In this document: positions 1 through 8,939 of the stretch, piece after piece
Position numbering within the stretch: position 1 is the stretch's first letter
Layout of the letters: the number at the start of each line of letters is the position of its first letter
DNA from: Burkholderia sp. Bp8963
GTDB lineage: Bacteria; Pseudomonadota; Gammaproteobacteria; Burkholderiales; Burkholderiaceae
Direction: 5' to 3'
Assembly (NCBI RefSeq): GCF_003854275.1
Contig: NZ_QTQP01000061.1
Coordinates: 1-39,341, forward strand
Length of the DNA stretch: 39,341 nucleotides
Notes under the pieces: generated by a model
What the model saw: only the letters and a program-made list of their open reading frames with translations
Told to the model about the DNA's origin: nothing
The model's database searches: none
Position numbers and translations under genes: made by a program

Positions 1-120
1 GCTTTGCTACACGCTTCCTTCAGACCCCGCCTCACGACGACGCCCTTGCGTTTCGCTAGTCCTTCGCCCCATCAGGCTGGACAGGGGACTTGCACCCCCA
101 AGCTGTTGCGCATGCTCGGC
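1..120. repeat. Probable Burkholderia interspersed intergenic repeat
   Basis: This stretch lies beyond the gltA terminator and shows no convincing gene. Its text, including the segment around 83-105 with GGGGACTTGCACCCCC, resembles a repeat that I recall from many Burkholderia intergenic regions, where it gives rise to spurious small ORFs on both strands. The resemblance is from memory and was not searched. The copy may continue to the left of the window. Confidence 0.45.
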
Positions 121-124
121 GCAC

Positions 125-157
125 AAAAAACACCCCGGCGGGCAAGCCCGGCCGGGG
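125..157 (-). terminator. Terminator of the sdh-gltA operon
   Basis: CCCCGGC at 133-139 pairs with GCCGGGG at 151-157, with further G/C pairing inside. Six A residues at 125-130 become a U-run at the 3' side of a minus-strand transcript. It lies about 65 bases past the gltA stop, so it probably ends the sdhCDAB-sdhE-gltA transcript. Confidence 0.8.
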
Positions 158-220
158 TATCTTTGGCGTTGTGCGTCGCCTGACGCGAACGGCCTGCCGG
201 CCATTCGCGCCGCACACGGC

Positions 221-1522
221 TTAGCGTGCGCTGAGCGGCTTCGCTTCGCGCGGCGTGTCGCCGATGAAGAGCTGACGCGGACGGCCGATCTTCTGCTCCG
301 GATCCGCAATCATTTCGTTCCACTGCGCGATCCAGCCGATCGTGCGTGCCATCGCGAAGATGCACGTGAACATCGACGTCGGGATGCCCAACGCGCGCTG
401 GACGATGCCCGAGTAGAAGTCGACGTTCGGGTACAGCTTGCGCGACACGAAGTACTCGTCTTCCAGCGCGATCTTCTCGAGCTGCATCGCGAGCTTGAAC
501 AGCGGGTCGTCGTGCAGGCCCAGTTCGTTCAGCACTTCGTAGCACGTTTCGCGCATCAGCTTCGCACGCGGATCGTAGTTCTTGTACACGCGGTGACCGA
601 AGCCCATCAGCTTCACGCCCGAGTTCTTGTCCTTCACCTGCTTGATGAATTCGGGGATGTTGTCCGGCGAGCCGATCTGCTCGAGCATGTTCAGCGCGGC
701 TTCGTTCGCACCACCGTGCGCCGGGCCCCACAGACATGCGATACCGGCCGCGATACATGCGAACGGGTTCGCGCCCGACGAGCCGGCCAGGCGGACCGTC
801 GACGTCGATGCGTTCTGCTCGTGGTCGGCGTGCAGGATCAGGATGCGGTCGAGCGCGCGGACGAGCACGTCGTTGACCTTGTATTCCTCGCACGGGTTCG
901 CGAACATCATGCGCATGAAGTTCGCGCTGTACGACAGATCGTTCTGCGGGTACACGAACGGCTGGCCGATGCTGTACTTGTACGCCATCGCGACGAGCGT
1001 CGGCAGCTTCGCGACCATGCGGATCGCCGACACTTCGCGGTGACGCGCGTCGTTGATGTCGAGCGAGTCGTGGTAGAACGCCGACAGTGCGCCGACTGCA
1101 GCGACCAGGATCGCCATCGGGTGCGCGTCACGGCGGAAGCCGCGGAAGAAGAACTGCATCTGCTCGTGCACCATCGTGTGCTTCGTGACGGTCGCGACGA
1201 ATTCCTTCTTCTGCGCTTCGTTCGGCAGTTCGCCCTTGAACAGCAGGTAGCAGGTCTCGAGGAAGTCGGCGTTTTGCGCGAGGTTGTCGATCGGGTAACC
1301 GCGATACAGCAGCTCGCCCTTGTCGCCGTCGATGTACGTGATCGCCGAGTTGCAGGATGCCGTCGACATGAAGCCCGGGTCATACGTGAACTTGCCGGTC
1401 TGGCCGTACAGCTTGCGGATGTCGATCACGTCCGGGCCCATCGTGCCCTTGTAGATCGGCAGTTCGACGCTCGGCGAATTGTCGCTGAACGATAGCGTGG
1501 CTTTTACATCAGACGGAGTCAT
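221..1522 (-). CDS. gltA: Citrate synthase (type II, hexameric class)
   Basis: A 433-residue protein that condenses oxaloacetate and acetyl-CoA to citrate, the entry step of the TCA cycle. The length is normal for proteobacterial GltA. The catalytic blocks are visible in order: HADHEQNASTSTVR, GPAHGGANEAAL and MGFGHRVYKNYDPRAK, carrying the active-site histidines and the oxaloacetate-binding arginine region. The ATG at 1522 is preceded by a GAGGA ribosome-binding site. It is the last gene of the operon, 53 bp after sdhE, and is followed by a hairpin terminator. Co-transcription with succinate dehydrogenase is inferred from orientation and spacing. Confidence 0.97.
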   Translation of the reverse strand: MTPSDVKATLSFSDNSPSVELPIYKGTMGPDVIDIRKLYGQTGKFTYDPGFMSTASCNSAITYIDGDKGELLYRGYPIDNLAQNADFLETCYLLFKGELPNEAQKKEFVATVTKHTMVHEQMQFFFRGFRRDAHPMAILVAAVGALSAFYHDSLDINDARHREVSAIRMVAKLPTLVAMAYKYSIGQPFVYPQNDLSYSANFMRMMFANPCEEYKVNDVLVRALDRILILHADHEQNASTSTVRLAGSSGANPFACIAAGIACLWGPAHGGANEAALNMLEQIGSPDNIPEFIKQVKDKNSGVKLMGFGHRVYKNYDPRAKLMRETCYEVLNELGLHDDPLFKLAMQLEKIALEDEYFVSRKLYPNVDFYSGIVQRALGIPTSMFTCIFAMARTIGWIAQWNEMIADPEQKIGRPRQLFIGDTPREAKPLSAR

Positions 1523-1575
1523 GGCACATCCTCAATCGAAATTGGAAACGGGATTCGATAACGGGCGAAACGCGG

Positions 1576-1848
1576 TTAGACGTTGCGCAGCATCTCCAAC
1601 AGCCGGCGGATATCCGGGCTGTCAAGGTCGCCTTCTGGTTCCTTGCGCGCGAGGAGCAAGTCCATCAGGTCGTTGTCGCTCAGATCGAGCAGGCGCGTCA
1701 GCGCGCCTACGTCTGCATCGGTGAGGTCATGCTCGTATCGGCTGAAGAAACGCTCGAAAACCAGATCGTTCTCCAGCAGACCCCGCCGCGCGCGCCAGCG
1801 GAGGCGCGCGCGGCGGTGCGGGTCGGATTGATGCGCGGTATCGCTCAT
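1576..1848 (-). CDS. sdhE: FAD assembly factor SdhE (succinate dehydrogenase assembly factor 2 family)
   Basis: A 90-residue protein of the SdhE/YgfY/Sdh5 family, which helps attach FAD covalently to the flavoprotein subunit SdhA. The conserved RG-x-x-E motif is visible as RRGLLE near residue 22, followed by the typical helical segment FFSRYEHDLTDADVGALTRL. It sits between sdhB and gltA, the usual place in betaproteobacteria. The gap to sdhB holds a GC-rich inverted repeat. Confidence 0.92.
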   Translation of the reverse strand: MSDTAHQSDPHRRARLRWRARRGLLENDLVFERFFSRYEHDLTDADVGALTRLLDLSDNDLMDLLLARKEPEGDLDSPDIRRLLEMLRNV

Positions 1849-1867
1849 CTCGGCACCCGCCGGGCCG

Positions 1868-1921
1868 CCCCAAGGGCGCCGACTCCCCCGCGGGGGGGAG
1901 CGAACGTCGTGAGCTTGGGGG
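1868..1921. repeat. REP-like GC-rich palindromic repeat between sdhB and sdhE
   Basis: Nested inverted repeats: CCCCAAG at 1868-1874 pairs with CTTGGGG at 1914-1920. Inside it CTCCCCC at 1883-1889 pairs with GGGGGAG at 1894-1900. The text resembles a palindromic element common between Burkholderia genes (recollection, not searched). In the operon transcript it would form a stable hairpin just after the sdhB stop, which could protect or attenuate the mRNA. Confidence 0.6.
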
Positions 1922-1929
1922 TCGTCATA

Positions 1930-2631
1930 TCAAACCGCACGGCGGACCATCAGTTCCTTGATCTTGCCGATCGCCTTCGTCGGGTTGAGGCCCTTCGGGC
2001 ACACGTCGACGCAGTTCATGATCGTATGGCAACGGAACAGACGGTACGGATCTTCAAGGTTGTCGAGGCGCTCGCCGGTCGCCGTGTCGCGGCTGTCCGC
2101 GATGAAGCGGTAAGCCTGCAGCAGGCCCGCCGGGCCGACGAACTTGTCCGGGTTCCACCAGAAGCTCGGGCACGACGTCGAGCAGCTTGCGCACAGAATG
2201 CACTCGTACACGCCGTCCAGCTCGTCACGTTCCTGCGGCGACTGCAGGCGCTCCTTCTCGGGCGGCGGCGCGTCGTTGATCAGGTACGGCTTGATCGAGT
2301 GGTACTGGTTGAAGAAGTGCGTCATGTCGACGATCAGGTCGCGCACGACGGGCAGGCCCGGCAGCGGGCGCAGCACGATCTTCTGCGGCAGGTCGTTCAG
2401 GTTCGTCAGGCACGCGAGACCGTTCTTGCCGTTGATGTTCATCGCGTCCGAACCGCACACGCCTTCACGGCACGAGCGGCGGAACGACAGCGTCTCGTCC
2501 AGCGCCTTCAGCTTGACCAGCGCGTCGAGCAGCATGCGCTCATGCTGGATCTCCAGCTCGTACGACTGCATGCGCGGCGCCGCGTCCTTGTCCGGATCGT
2601 AGCGATAGATTTCAAAAATGCGTTTTGCCAT
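1930..2631 (-). CDS. sdhB: Succinate dehydrogenase iron-sulfur subunit
   Basis: A 233-residue subunit of complex II that passes electrons from the SdhA flavin to quinone through three iron-sulfur clusters. All cysteine sets are present: the [2Fe-2S] set starting SCREGVCGSDAMN, the [4Fe-4S] motif CILCASCSTSCP, and the [3Fe-4S] region CHTIMNCVDVCPKGLNP. The ATG at 2631 has AAGGAA upstream. It follows sdhA by 21 bp, in standard C-D-A-B order. Confidence 0.97.
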   Translation of the reverse strand: MAKRIFEIYRYDPDKDAAPRMQSYELEIQHERMLLDALVKLKALDETLSFRRSCREGVCGSDAMNINGKNGLACLTNLNDLPQKIVLRPLPGLPVVRDLIVDMTHFFNQYHSIKPYLINDAPPPEKERLQSPQERDELDGVYECILCASCSTSCPSFWWNPDKFVGPAGLLQAYRFIADSRDTATGERLDNLEDPYRLFRCHTIMNCVDVCPKGLNPTKAIGKIKELMVRRAV

Positions 2632-2652
2632 TTCGGATTCCTTTGACTCGGC

Positions 2653-4428
2653 TTAGAACGTGCGCGGCTTCGGCGGCACGGAGTCGACCGTCAGCGGCTT
2701 CATTTGAACGGGCTTGTAGTCGAGGCGATCGCCTTCGCTGTACCACAGCGTGTGGCGCAGCCAGTTCTCGTCGTCACGGTGTTCGTAGTCGCTTTGCGCG
2801 TGCGCGCCGCGGCTTTCCTTGCGGGCTTCCGCCGACACCATCGTCGCGCGAGCGACTTCGATCAGGTTCTCCAGCTCGAGCGCTTCGACGCGCGCGGTGT
2901 TGAACACCTTCGACTTGTCCTTCAGGTGGATGTTGGCCACACGCTCCTTCAGGCCGGCCATCTCCTCGACGCCTTCCTTCAGCAGCGCCGACGTGCGGAA
3001 CACACCTGCGTGCTTCTGCATCGTCGCACGGATGTCGTTCGCGACATCCTGCGTGTACTCGCCCGACGTCGACTTCTCGAGCTTGTTCAGGCGCGCGAGC
3101 GAGAACTCGCCGGCGTCTGCCGGCAGCGGCTTGTGATCGCGCTGGTTCTTCACGTGCTCGACGATGTGGTTGCCGGCCGCGCGGCCGAACACCACGAGGT
3201 CGAGCAGCGAGTTCGTGCCGAGGCGGTTCGCGCCGTGCACCGACACGCACGAGCATTCGCCCACTGCGTAGAAGCCGTTGATCGGCTCCTTGTGATCGCG
3301 CGACGTGCCGACGACCTGACCGTGGATGTTGGTCGGGATGCCGCCCATCTGGTAGTGAATCGTCGGGACGACCGGGATCGGTTCCTTGATGCAGTCGACG
3401 TTCGCGAACTTCAGCGCGATTTCGCGGATCGACGGCAGACGCTTCATGATCGTCTCGGCGCCGATGTGCGACAGGTCGAGCAGCACGTGGTCCTTGTTCG
3501 GACCGACGCCGCGGCCTTCCTTGATTTCCTGGTCCATCGAGCGCGACACGAAGTCACGCGGTGCGAGATCCTTCAGCGTCGGCGCATAGCGCTCCATGAA
3601 GCGCTCGCCGTTCGCGTTACGCAGGATGCCGCCTTCGCCGCGCACGCCTTCGGTGATCAGCACGCCCGCGCCGGCCACGCCGGTCGGGTGGAACTGCCAG
3701 AACTCCATGTCCTGCAGCGCGATGCCCGAACGGGCCGCCATGCCGAGGCCGTCGCCGGTGTTGATGAACGCGTTGGTCGATGCCGCGAAGATCCGGCCTG
3801 CGCCGCCCGTCGCGAACAGCGTGGTCTTGCCTTCGATGATGTAGACGTCGCCCGTTTCCATTTCGAGGGCCGTCACGCCGAGCACGTCGCCGTCCGCGTC
3901 GCGGATCAGGTCGAGCGCCATCCATTCGACGAAGAACTGCGTCTTCGCCGCGACGTTCTGCTGGTACAGCGTGTGCAGCAGCGCGTGACCGGTACGGTCG
4001 GCGGCCGCGCATGCGCGCTGGACAGGCTTCTCGCCGTAGTTCGCGGTGTGGCCGCCGAACGGGCGCTGGTAGATCGTGCCGTCCGCGTTGCGGTCGAACG
4101 GCATGCCGAAGTGCTCGAGTTCGTACACGACGTTCGGCGCTTCACGGCACATGAACTCGATCGCGTCCTGGTCGCCGAGCCAGTCGGAGCCCTTGATCGT
4201 GTCGTAGAAGTGGAAGTGCCAGTTGTCTTCGCTCATGTTGCCGAGCGACGCACCGATCCCGCCTTGCGCGGCGACCGTGTGCGAACGCGTCGGGAACACC
4301 TTCGACAGCACGCAGACCGACAGGCCCGCACGCGACAGTTGCAGTGCCGCACGCAAGCCGGAGCCGCCCGCGCCGACGATCACCACGTCGAACTTGCGAC
4401 GCGGGAGGGAAGTTTTGATTGCAGCCAT
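2653..4428 (-). CDS. sdhA: Succinate dehydrogenase flavoprotein subunit
   Basis: A 591-residue FAD-dependent subunit that oxidises succinate to fumarate at the cytoplasmic face of the membrane. Visible signatures are the N-terminal dinucleotide-binding GAGGSGLRAAL, the flavin-linking histidine in RSHTVAAQGGIGASLGN, the active-site region GEGGILRNANGERFMERY and the C-terminal RLGTNSLLDLVVFGR. Its length matches proteobacterial SdhA. Only 3 bp separate it from sdhD, and GGAGAG precedes the ATG. Confidence 0.98.
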   Translation of the reverse strand: MAAIKTSLPRRKFDVVIVGAGGSGLRAALQLSRAGLSVCVLSKVFPTRSHTVAAQGGIGASLGNMSEDNWHFHFYDTIKGSDWLGDQDAIEFMCREAPNVVYELEHFGMPFDRNADGTIYQRPFGGHTANYGEKPVQRACAAADRTGHALLHTLYQQNVAAKTQFFVEWMALDLIRDADGDVLGVTALEMETGDVYIIEGKTTLFATGGAGRIFAASTNAFINTGDGLGMAARSGIALQDMEFWQFHPTGVAGAGVLITEGVRGEGGILRNANGERFMERYAPTLKDLAPRDFVSRSMDQEIKEGRGVGPNKDHVLLDLSHIGAETIMKRLPSIREIALKFANVDCIKEPIPVVPTIHYQMGGIPTNIHGQVVGTSRDHKEPINGFYAVGECSCVSVHGANRLGTNSLLDLVVFGRAAGNHIVEHVKNQRDHKPLPADAGEFSLARLNKLEKSTSGEYTQDVANDIRATMQKHAGVFRTSALLKEGVEEMAGLKERVANIHLKDKSKVFNTARVEALELENLIEVARATMVSAEARKESRGAHAQSDYEHRDDENWLRHTLWYSEGDRLDYKPVQMKPLTVDSVPPKPRTF

Positions 4429-4431
4429 TCT

Positions 4432-4800
4432 TTACACTCTCCAGAGAATCTGCGCGGCGTAGCCCGCACATGCGAGCAGCCAGACGATGGTCAGCGATTG
4501 CAGCAGCAGGCGCACACCGACGGGCTTCACGTAGTCCATCCAGATGTCGCGCACGCCGACCCATGCGTGGTAGAAGAGGGAGAGCAGCATCACGAAGGTG
4601 GCGAGCTTCATCCATTGCGCGGAGAAGATCGACGCCCAGCCGTCGTACGAGAAATCGTGCGCGCCGAAGAACAGCACCAGCAGGATGACCGTGTAGACTG
4701 CCATGATCGTGGCCGTGACGCGTTGCGCGAGCCAGTCGCGCAGGCCATAGTGCGCGCCGACGACGAGGCGCTTCGAGCCGATTCGGTTGTTGGCTGCCAT
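4432..4800 (-). CDS. sdhD: Succinate dehydrogenase membrane anchor subunit
   Basis: A 122-residue membrane protein with three predicted hydrophobic spans (about residues 27-48, 62-82 and 96-118). It anchors SdhA and SdhB and contributes to the heme b and quinone sites together with SdhC. The motif FYHAWVGVRDIWMDYV, with its histidine, is typical of SdhD. It starts 4 bp after the sdhC stop, which suggests coupled translation. Confidence 0.93.
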   Translation of the reverse strand: MAANNRIGSKRLVVGAHYGLRDWLAQRVTATIMAVYTVILLVLFFGAHDFSYDGWASIFSAQWMKLATFVMLLSLFYHAWVGVRDIWMDYVKPVGVRLLLQSLTIVWLLACAGYAAQILWRV

Positions 4801-4804
4801 TTTC

Positions 4805-5221
4805 TTAGAATGCTCCGAACAGTTTGAGGGCCATGGCGATCGTCAGCGCGATCGAGATGACGAACACGACCGCAGCCGTCTTCTTGCCGCTTTCCTTCGT
4901 GACCGCGTCGTGGTTGACGTCCATCAGCAAGTGACGGATGCCGGCGCAGAAGTGGTGGAAGAACGCCCAGGACAGCGCGAGGACGATCAGCTTGACGATG
5001 ACGCTGGAGAGGAATTGCTTGAAGCCTTCGAAGCTGAGTTCGGAGGTGAGACTCTGGTCGAAGAGGTAAAGCAGGAACGGAAGGAACAGGAACAGCAGCG
5101 CACCGCTGACTCGATGGAGAATCGACAAAATCGCCGCCAGAGGCATGCGATATTTCATCGTGATGTCGCCGAATCCGATGTTCCGGTATTCCGGCCTCGG
5201 CTTTCTTACTGCGTCAGTCAT
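4805..5221 (-). CDS. sdhC: Succinate dehydrogenase cytochrome b556 subunit
   Basis: A 138-residue membrane subunit of complex II with three hydrophobic spans. The signature HHFCAGIRHLLMD near residue 85 contains the histidines of the SdhC family, one of which is an axial heme ligand in known structures. It is the first gene of the operon. The 178-bp gap upstream, shared with the end of the GntR gene, must hold the operon promoter. A TAAAAT box is visible there on the minus strand, but I could not find a convincing -35. Confidence 0.94.
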   Translation of the reverse strand: MTDAVRKPRPEYRNIGFGDITMKYRMPLAAILSILHRVSGALLFLFLPFLLYLFDQSLTSELSFEGFKQFLSSVIVKLIVLALSWAFFHHFCAGIRHLLMDVNHDAVTKESGKKTAAVVFVISIALTIAMALKLFGAF

Positions 5222-5399
5222 GCTAGACCCCTACTTATGTTGTCACACTAATCCGCGATTTTAGCGCCTTTTTATATCGCGCTGCAGCGAAAACCTGCTC
5301 TGGATCGTTACGCAAACGCGAACAATGGCGGCCCCAAACGTGCTTCGCGGACAATGGGGAACGCGAATGCACGAGACACGAGCCGATATATCTGCATCA

Positions 5400-6218
5400 T
5401 CAGCTCAAGTCGTTCTGATAGTAATACCCGGTCGTGACATACCAGCCGCGCCGCACTTCCACCGGCCGGTCACCATATGTATAGGACACGCGCTCGACAG
5501 ACAGCAAAGGAAAGCCGGGCGGCACGTGCAGCTGGTCGGCCACCGCCGGCTCCGCCGCCACCGCGCGGATCTTCTCGGATGCCCGGATCATGCGCGTGCC
5601 GAACTCCGTTTCGAACATCGCGTAGAGCGGCCCCTTGTACTCGCTGAGCCGCTCGAACGTCAGCCCGCGGAACATCGTGCCCGGCAGCCAGATCTCGTCC
5701 AGCACCGTCGCCTCATTCTCGAATTCGAGCAGGCGCCGCACCTGCACGACCGGGTCGGCCGGCTTCAGGTCGAGCTGGCGGGCGATCTCGGCCGGCGCGC
5801 GCAGCCGCCGGCACTCGAGCAGGCGGCTCACGTGCGGATGCTCGGCGCCATCGTCGGCGAGCAGGCGCAGGAAGCGGAATTGCGCGCGATCTTCATTGTG
5901 CGTCGCAACAAAAGTCCCCTTGCCCTGCCGGCGCACTACGAGGTTCTCGGCGGCCAGTTCGTCGATCGCCTTGCGCACGGTACCCTGGCTGACCTTGAAG
6001 CGGGCCGCGAGCTCGACCTCGCTCGGGATGATCTCGCCCGGCTTCCATTCGCCCGATTCGAGACTCTGCGTGATCAATGCCTTGATCTGCTGGTATAAAG
6101 GACTGAATGTCGGCGACGGCGATGGCGTCGACGCGGGCTCGCCGGCAGCCGGCTGCCCTGGGCCGCCTGCGCCGGTCGGATTCGCGTTGTTCGCCTGGTT
6201 CGATGTCATGGCGCGCAT
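5400..6218 (-). CDS. GntR-family regulator with UTRA (HutC-type) ligand domain
   Basis: A regulator of about 270 residues. After a Pro/Ala/Ser-rich N-terminal tail, the winged helix covers the segment from SPLYQQIKALITQSLESGEW to RRQGKGTFV. The UTRA sensor domain follows to the end (from about VSRLLECRRL to YYYQNDLS). I take ATG 6218 (MRAMTSNQ) or ATG 6209 as the start. The open frame extends upstream to 6482, but that part overlaps the promoter region and looks non-coding. It lies between the sdh operon and divergent mdh, so TCA genes are likely targets. A perfect palindrome stands about 50 bp upstream and could be its own operator. Confidence 0.9.
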   Translation of the reverse strand: MRAMTSNQANNANPTGAGGPGQPAAGEPASTPSPSPTFSPLYQQIKALITQSLESGEWKPGEIIPSEVELAARFKVSQGTVRKAIDELAAENLVVRRQGKGTFVATHNEDRAQFRFLRLLADDGAEHPHVSRLLECRRLRAPAEIARQLDLKPADPVVQVRRLLEFENEATVLDEIWLPGTMFRGLTFERLSEYKGPLYAMFETEFGTRMIRASEKIRAVAAEPAVADQLHVPPGFPLLSVERVSYTYGDRPVEVRRGWYVTTGYYYQNDLS

Positions 6219-6266
6219 TTCATCACAAACCCATGTTTTCCGTCCACACAAATTCAGCAAAACATC

Positions 6267-6282
6267 TGTCTTATATAAGACA
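6267..6282. promoter_or_regulatory. Perfect 16-bp palindrome, likely GntR operator
   Basis: TGTCTTATATAAGACA is a perfect palindrome in the divergent region between the GntR/UTRA gene and mdh. Palindromes with an AT-rich centre of this size are typical operators of HutC-type GntR regulators. Its place, about 50 bp before the regulator and 226 bp before mdh, suggests autoregulation and possible control of mdh. I found no exact second copy upstream of sdhC or acnA. Confidence 0.7.
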
Positions 6283-6507
6283 TATGATACCGTTTGACTT
6301 TGCGCCTTTCGACTCCTAAACTCCGGGTCGAGCAAGGGTTCGCGGGTGTCAAGGCGCGTCCCCGGCCACGTGCCTCGGCCCGTCTCCAGGTTCACCGCGC
6401 ATGCAACCGCGAGTCCTCCGCCCTGCTTCAAAGCAACGTTTCGCGTAACGCGCATAGAATGGCGTTTTCCCGAGCGTCCCACGCTTCACCCGTCCTGGAG
6501 AATTTCA

Positions 6508-7491
6508 ATGGCTAAGCCCGCAAAGCGCGTTGCCGTCACCGGCGCCGCAGGTCAAATCGCTTACTCGCTGCTGTTCCGCATCGCGAACGGCGACCTGCTC
6601 GGCAAGGACCAGCCGGTCATCCTGCAACTGCTCGACCTCCCGCAAGCCCAAGCCGCCGTCAAAGGCGTCGTGATGGAACTGGATGACTGCGCGTTCCCGC
6701 TGCTGGAAAGCGTCGTGATCACCGACGACCCGAAGGTCGCCTTCAAGGATGCAGACGTCGCACTGCTGGTCGGCGCCCGTCCGCGCTCGAAGGGCATGGA
6801 GCGCAAGGACCTGCTGTCGGCGAACGCCGAGATCTTCACGGTACAGGGCGCGGCCCTGAACGAAGTCGCGAGCCGCGACGTGAAGGTGCTGGTGGTCGGC
6901 AACCCGGCCAACACGAACGCATACATCGCAATGAAGTCGGCGCCGGACCTGCCGAAGAAGAACTTCACGGCCATGCTGCGCCTCGACCACAACCGCGCGC
7001 TGTCGCAGCTCGCGGCCAAGTCGGGCAAGCCGGTCGCATCGATCGAGAAGCTCGCGGTGTGGGGCAACCACTCGCCGACGATGTACCCGGATTTCCGCTT
7101 CGCGACCGTCGAAGGCGAATCGCTGCTGAACCTGATCAACGACGACGAATGGAACCGCAACACGTTCATCCCGACCGTCGGCAAGCGCGGCGCGGCGATC
7201 ATCGAAGCGCGCGGCCTGTCGTCGGCAGCGTCGGCAGCGAACGCGGCAATCGACCACGTGCGTGACTGGGTGCTCGGCACGAACGGCAAGTGGGTCACGA
7301 TGGGCATTCCGTCGGACGGTTCGTACGGCATCCCCGAAGACATCATCTACGGCGTGCCGGTCGTGTGCGAAAACGGCGAATACAAGCGCATCGAAGGCCT
7401 CGAGATCGATGCATTCTCGCGCGAGAAGATGGACGGCACGCTGGCCGAGCTGCTCGAAGAGCGCGACGGCGTTGCTCACCTGCTGAAGTAA
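6508..7491 (+). CDS. mdh: Malate dehydrogenase (NAD-dependent)
   Basis: A 327-residue enzyme that oxidises malate to oxaloacetate. The NAD-binding motif [15 protein letters not shown] is at the N-terminus, and substrate arginines appear in [15 protein letters not shown]. The catalytic histidine is in [11 protein letters not shown] at residue 188. ATG 6508 is chosen because GGAG stands 7-10 bases upstream and the product then has the usual length of the family. The open frame starts further upstream at 6346, but that extension is not protein-like. The GntR/UTRA regulator is divergent. Confidence 0.98.
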
Positions 7492-7496
7492 CGCGC

Positions 7497-7526
7497 TGAC
7501 CGGGCCGCCCTCGGGCAGCCCGGTTG
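7497..7526 (+). terminator. Weak GC hairpin after mdh
   Basis: Just after the mdh stop, CCGGGC pairs with GCCCGG, with additional GCC/GGC pairs and a small loop. There is no U-run, so it could be a factor-dependent terminator or an mRNA-stabilising hairpin. Readthrough into the next gene is possible. Confidence 0.35.
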
Positions 7527-7698
7527 CGACACGGGCCATGGGCCGGCGGCCACCCGCCGCCGGCCTTTGGCCCGTATTGCCCCGATCCGATCCGGACGCG
7601 TTTTGCCGCCCGCACGCACGATCCAGGTGCGGCACAGGCCCAGAACGTGCCCGAATCCGATTTTTCCACGTTGGCCCGCTTCCTGGACGCAGAAGAAG

Positions 7699-8706
7699 AT
7701 GTCCGCGCTCTCCCCTGCAGAAGTGCTGTACGACGGTGCGGCTCCGCCCGCGATCCTGCCATGCTGCGACCACTACGCGGGCAGCGAAAAGCTGATGCGC
7801 AAGTCGCTCGCGCTGCAGGCCGAGCTGGGCCCCGTATTCGATATCACGCTCGATTGCGAGGACGGCGCCGCCGTCGGCCAGGAAGCCGCGCACGCGGAAC
7901 TGGTCGCCGCCACGCTCGGCAGCGCAGAGAACCGCTACGGGCGGGTCGGCGCACGGATCCACGATTTTTCCCACCCGCACTGGCGCGACGACGTGCGCAT
8001 CATCCTGCGCGCGCCGCGCCCGCCCGCCTACCTGACGCTGCCGAAGATCGCGAATGCGGCCGACGCGGCCGAGATGTGCGCGTTCATCGAAGGCACGCGC
8101 CGCGAACTGGGCGTCGCCCGGCCGATTCCGGTCGACGTGCTGGTCGAGACGCATGGCGCGCTCGCGCAGGCGGCCGCCCTCGCCGCGCTGCCGCTCGTCG
8201 GCACGCTGAGCTTCGGCCTGATGGATTTCGTGTCCGCGCACCATGGCGCGATCCCCGATTCGGCCATGCGCTCGCCCGGCCAGTTCGAGCACCCGCTCGT
8301 GCGGCGCGCGAAGCTCGAGATCGCCGCCGCCTGCCACGCGCACGGCAAGACGCCGTCGCACAACGTGACGACGGAAGTGCGCGACATGAGCGTCGTCGCG
8401 AACGACGCGCGCCGCGCGCGCGACGAGTTCGCGTTCACGCGGATGTGGAGCATCCATCCGGCGCAGATCCGGCCGATCGTCGACGCATTCGCGCCGCGCA
8501 CCGACGAGGTCGCGCTCGCGGCCGAGATCCTGCTGGCCGCGCAGGCCGCCGACTGGGGGCCGACGCGCCACGGCGACACGCTGCACGACCGCGCGAGCTA
8601 CCGCTATTACTGGTCGGTGCTGCGCCGCGCGCGGGCGACCGGCCAGCCGGTGCCCGCCGAAGCGGAGCCGCTGTTCGGCCCGGCCGCTGCGGGAGATACG
8701 CCGTGA
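7699..8706 (+). CDS. HpcH/HpaI aldolase / citrate lyase beta-like family CoA-ester lyase
   Basis: A 335-residue member of the CitE/HpcH-HpaI superfamily, TIM-barrel enzymes that cleave or form C-C bonds in CoA esters such as malyl-CoA or citramalyl-CoA using Mg2+. The segment FDITLDCEDGAAVGQE carries the acidic metal-binding region, ARIHDFSHPHW resembles the usual arginine-containing block, and LVETHGALAQ and MWSIHPAQIRPI match later conserved blocks. ATG 7699 is chosen for the purine-rich AGAAGAAG just before it and because homology-like sequence starts there. It lies between mdh and a prpD-like gene, so it may act on a C4-C6 acid thioester. The substrate is unknown. Confidence 0.85.
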   Translation: MSALSPAEVLYDGAAPPAILPCCDHYAGSEKLMRKSLALQAELGPVFDITLDCEDGAAVGQEAAHAELVAATLGSAENRYGRVGARIHDFSHPHWRDDVRIILRAPRPPAYLTLPKIANAADAAEMCAFIEGTRRELGVARPIPVDVLVETHGALAQAAALAALPLVGTLSFGLMDFVSAHHGAIPDSAMRSPGQFEHPLVRRAKLEIAAACHAHGKTPSHNVTTEVRDMSVVANDARRARDEFAFTRMWSIHPAQIRPIVDAFAPRTDEVALAAEILLAAQAADWGPTRHGDTLHDRASYRYYWSVLRRARATGQPVPAEAEPLFGPAAAGDTP

Positions 8707-8939
8707 GCGTGCGCCGCCGGCCGGCCGAAACAGTCTTTCACACCTCGGCCGGGGCGCGGACCGCACGGCCGGCCGAGAAACCACAAAAAACGTAACGGAG
8801 CCTGAAAACCTGAAATATGCGCGGCCAAATAGGCGAAAATAGCGGCCGCTGCGCGCTTCCGGGGCGCGTGCAGTTTCAACCCGGCCGACGGCCCTGGCCG
8901 CCGGCCTTTGCTAACTGATTTTCGAAAGGTTCTGACTCC

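Noticed and set aside
5222..5399. Copy of the TGTCTTATATAAGACA operator before sdhC
   Set aside because: Only a TTTTTATATCGC stretch is present; no palindrome matches.
6219..6482. N-terminal extension of the GntR gene upstream to 6482
   Set aside because: It overlaps the palindrome and the mdh leader and its sequence is unlike the family; internal ATGs at 6218 and 6209 give a normal N-terminus.
8709..8800. GC-rich GGCCGGCCG repeats after the lyase gene as a terminator
   Set aside because: The motif is self-palindromic and common at this GC level; no U-run on the plus strand.
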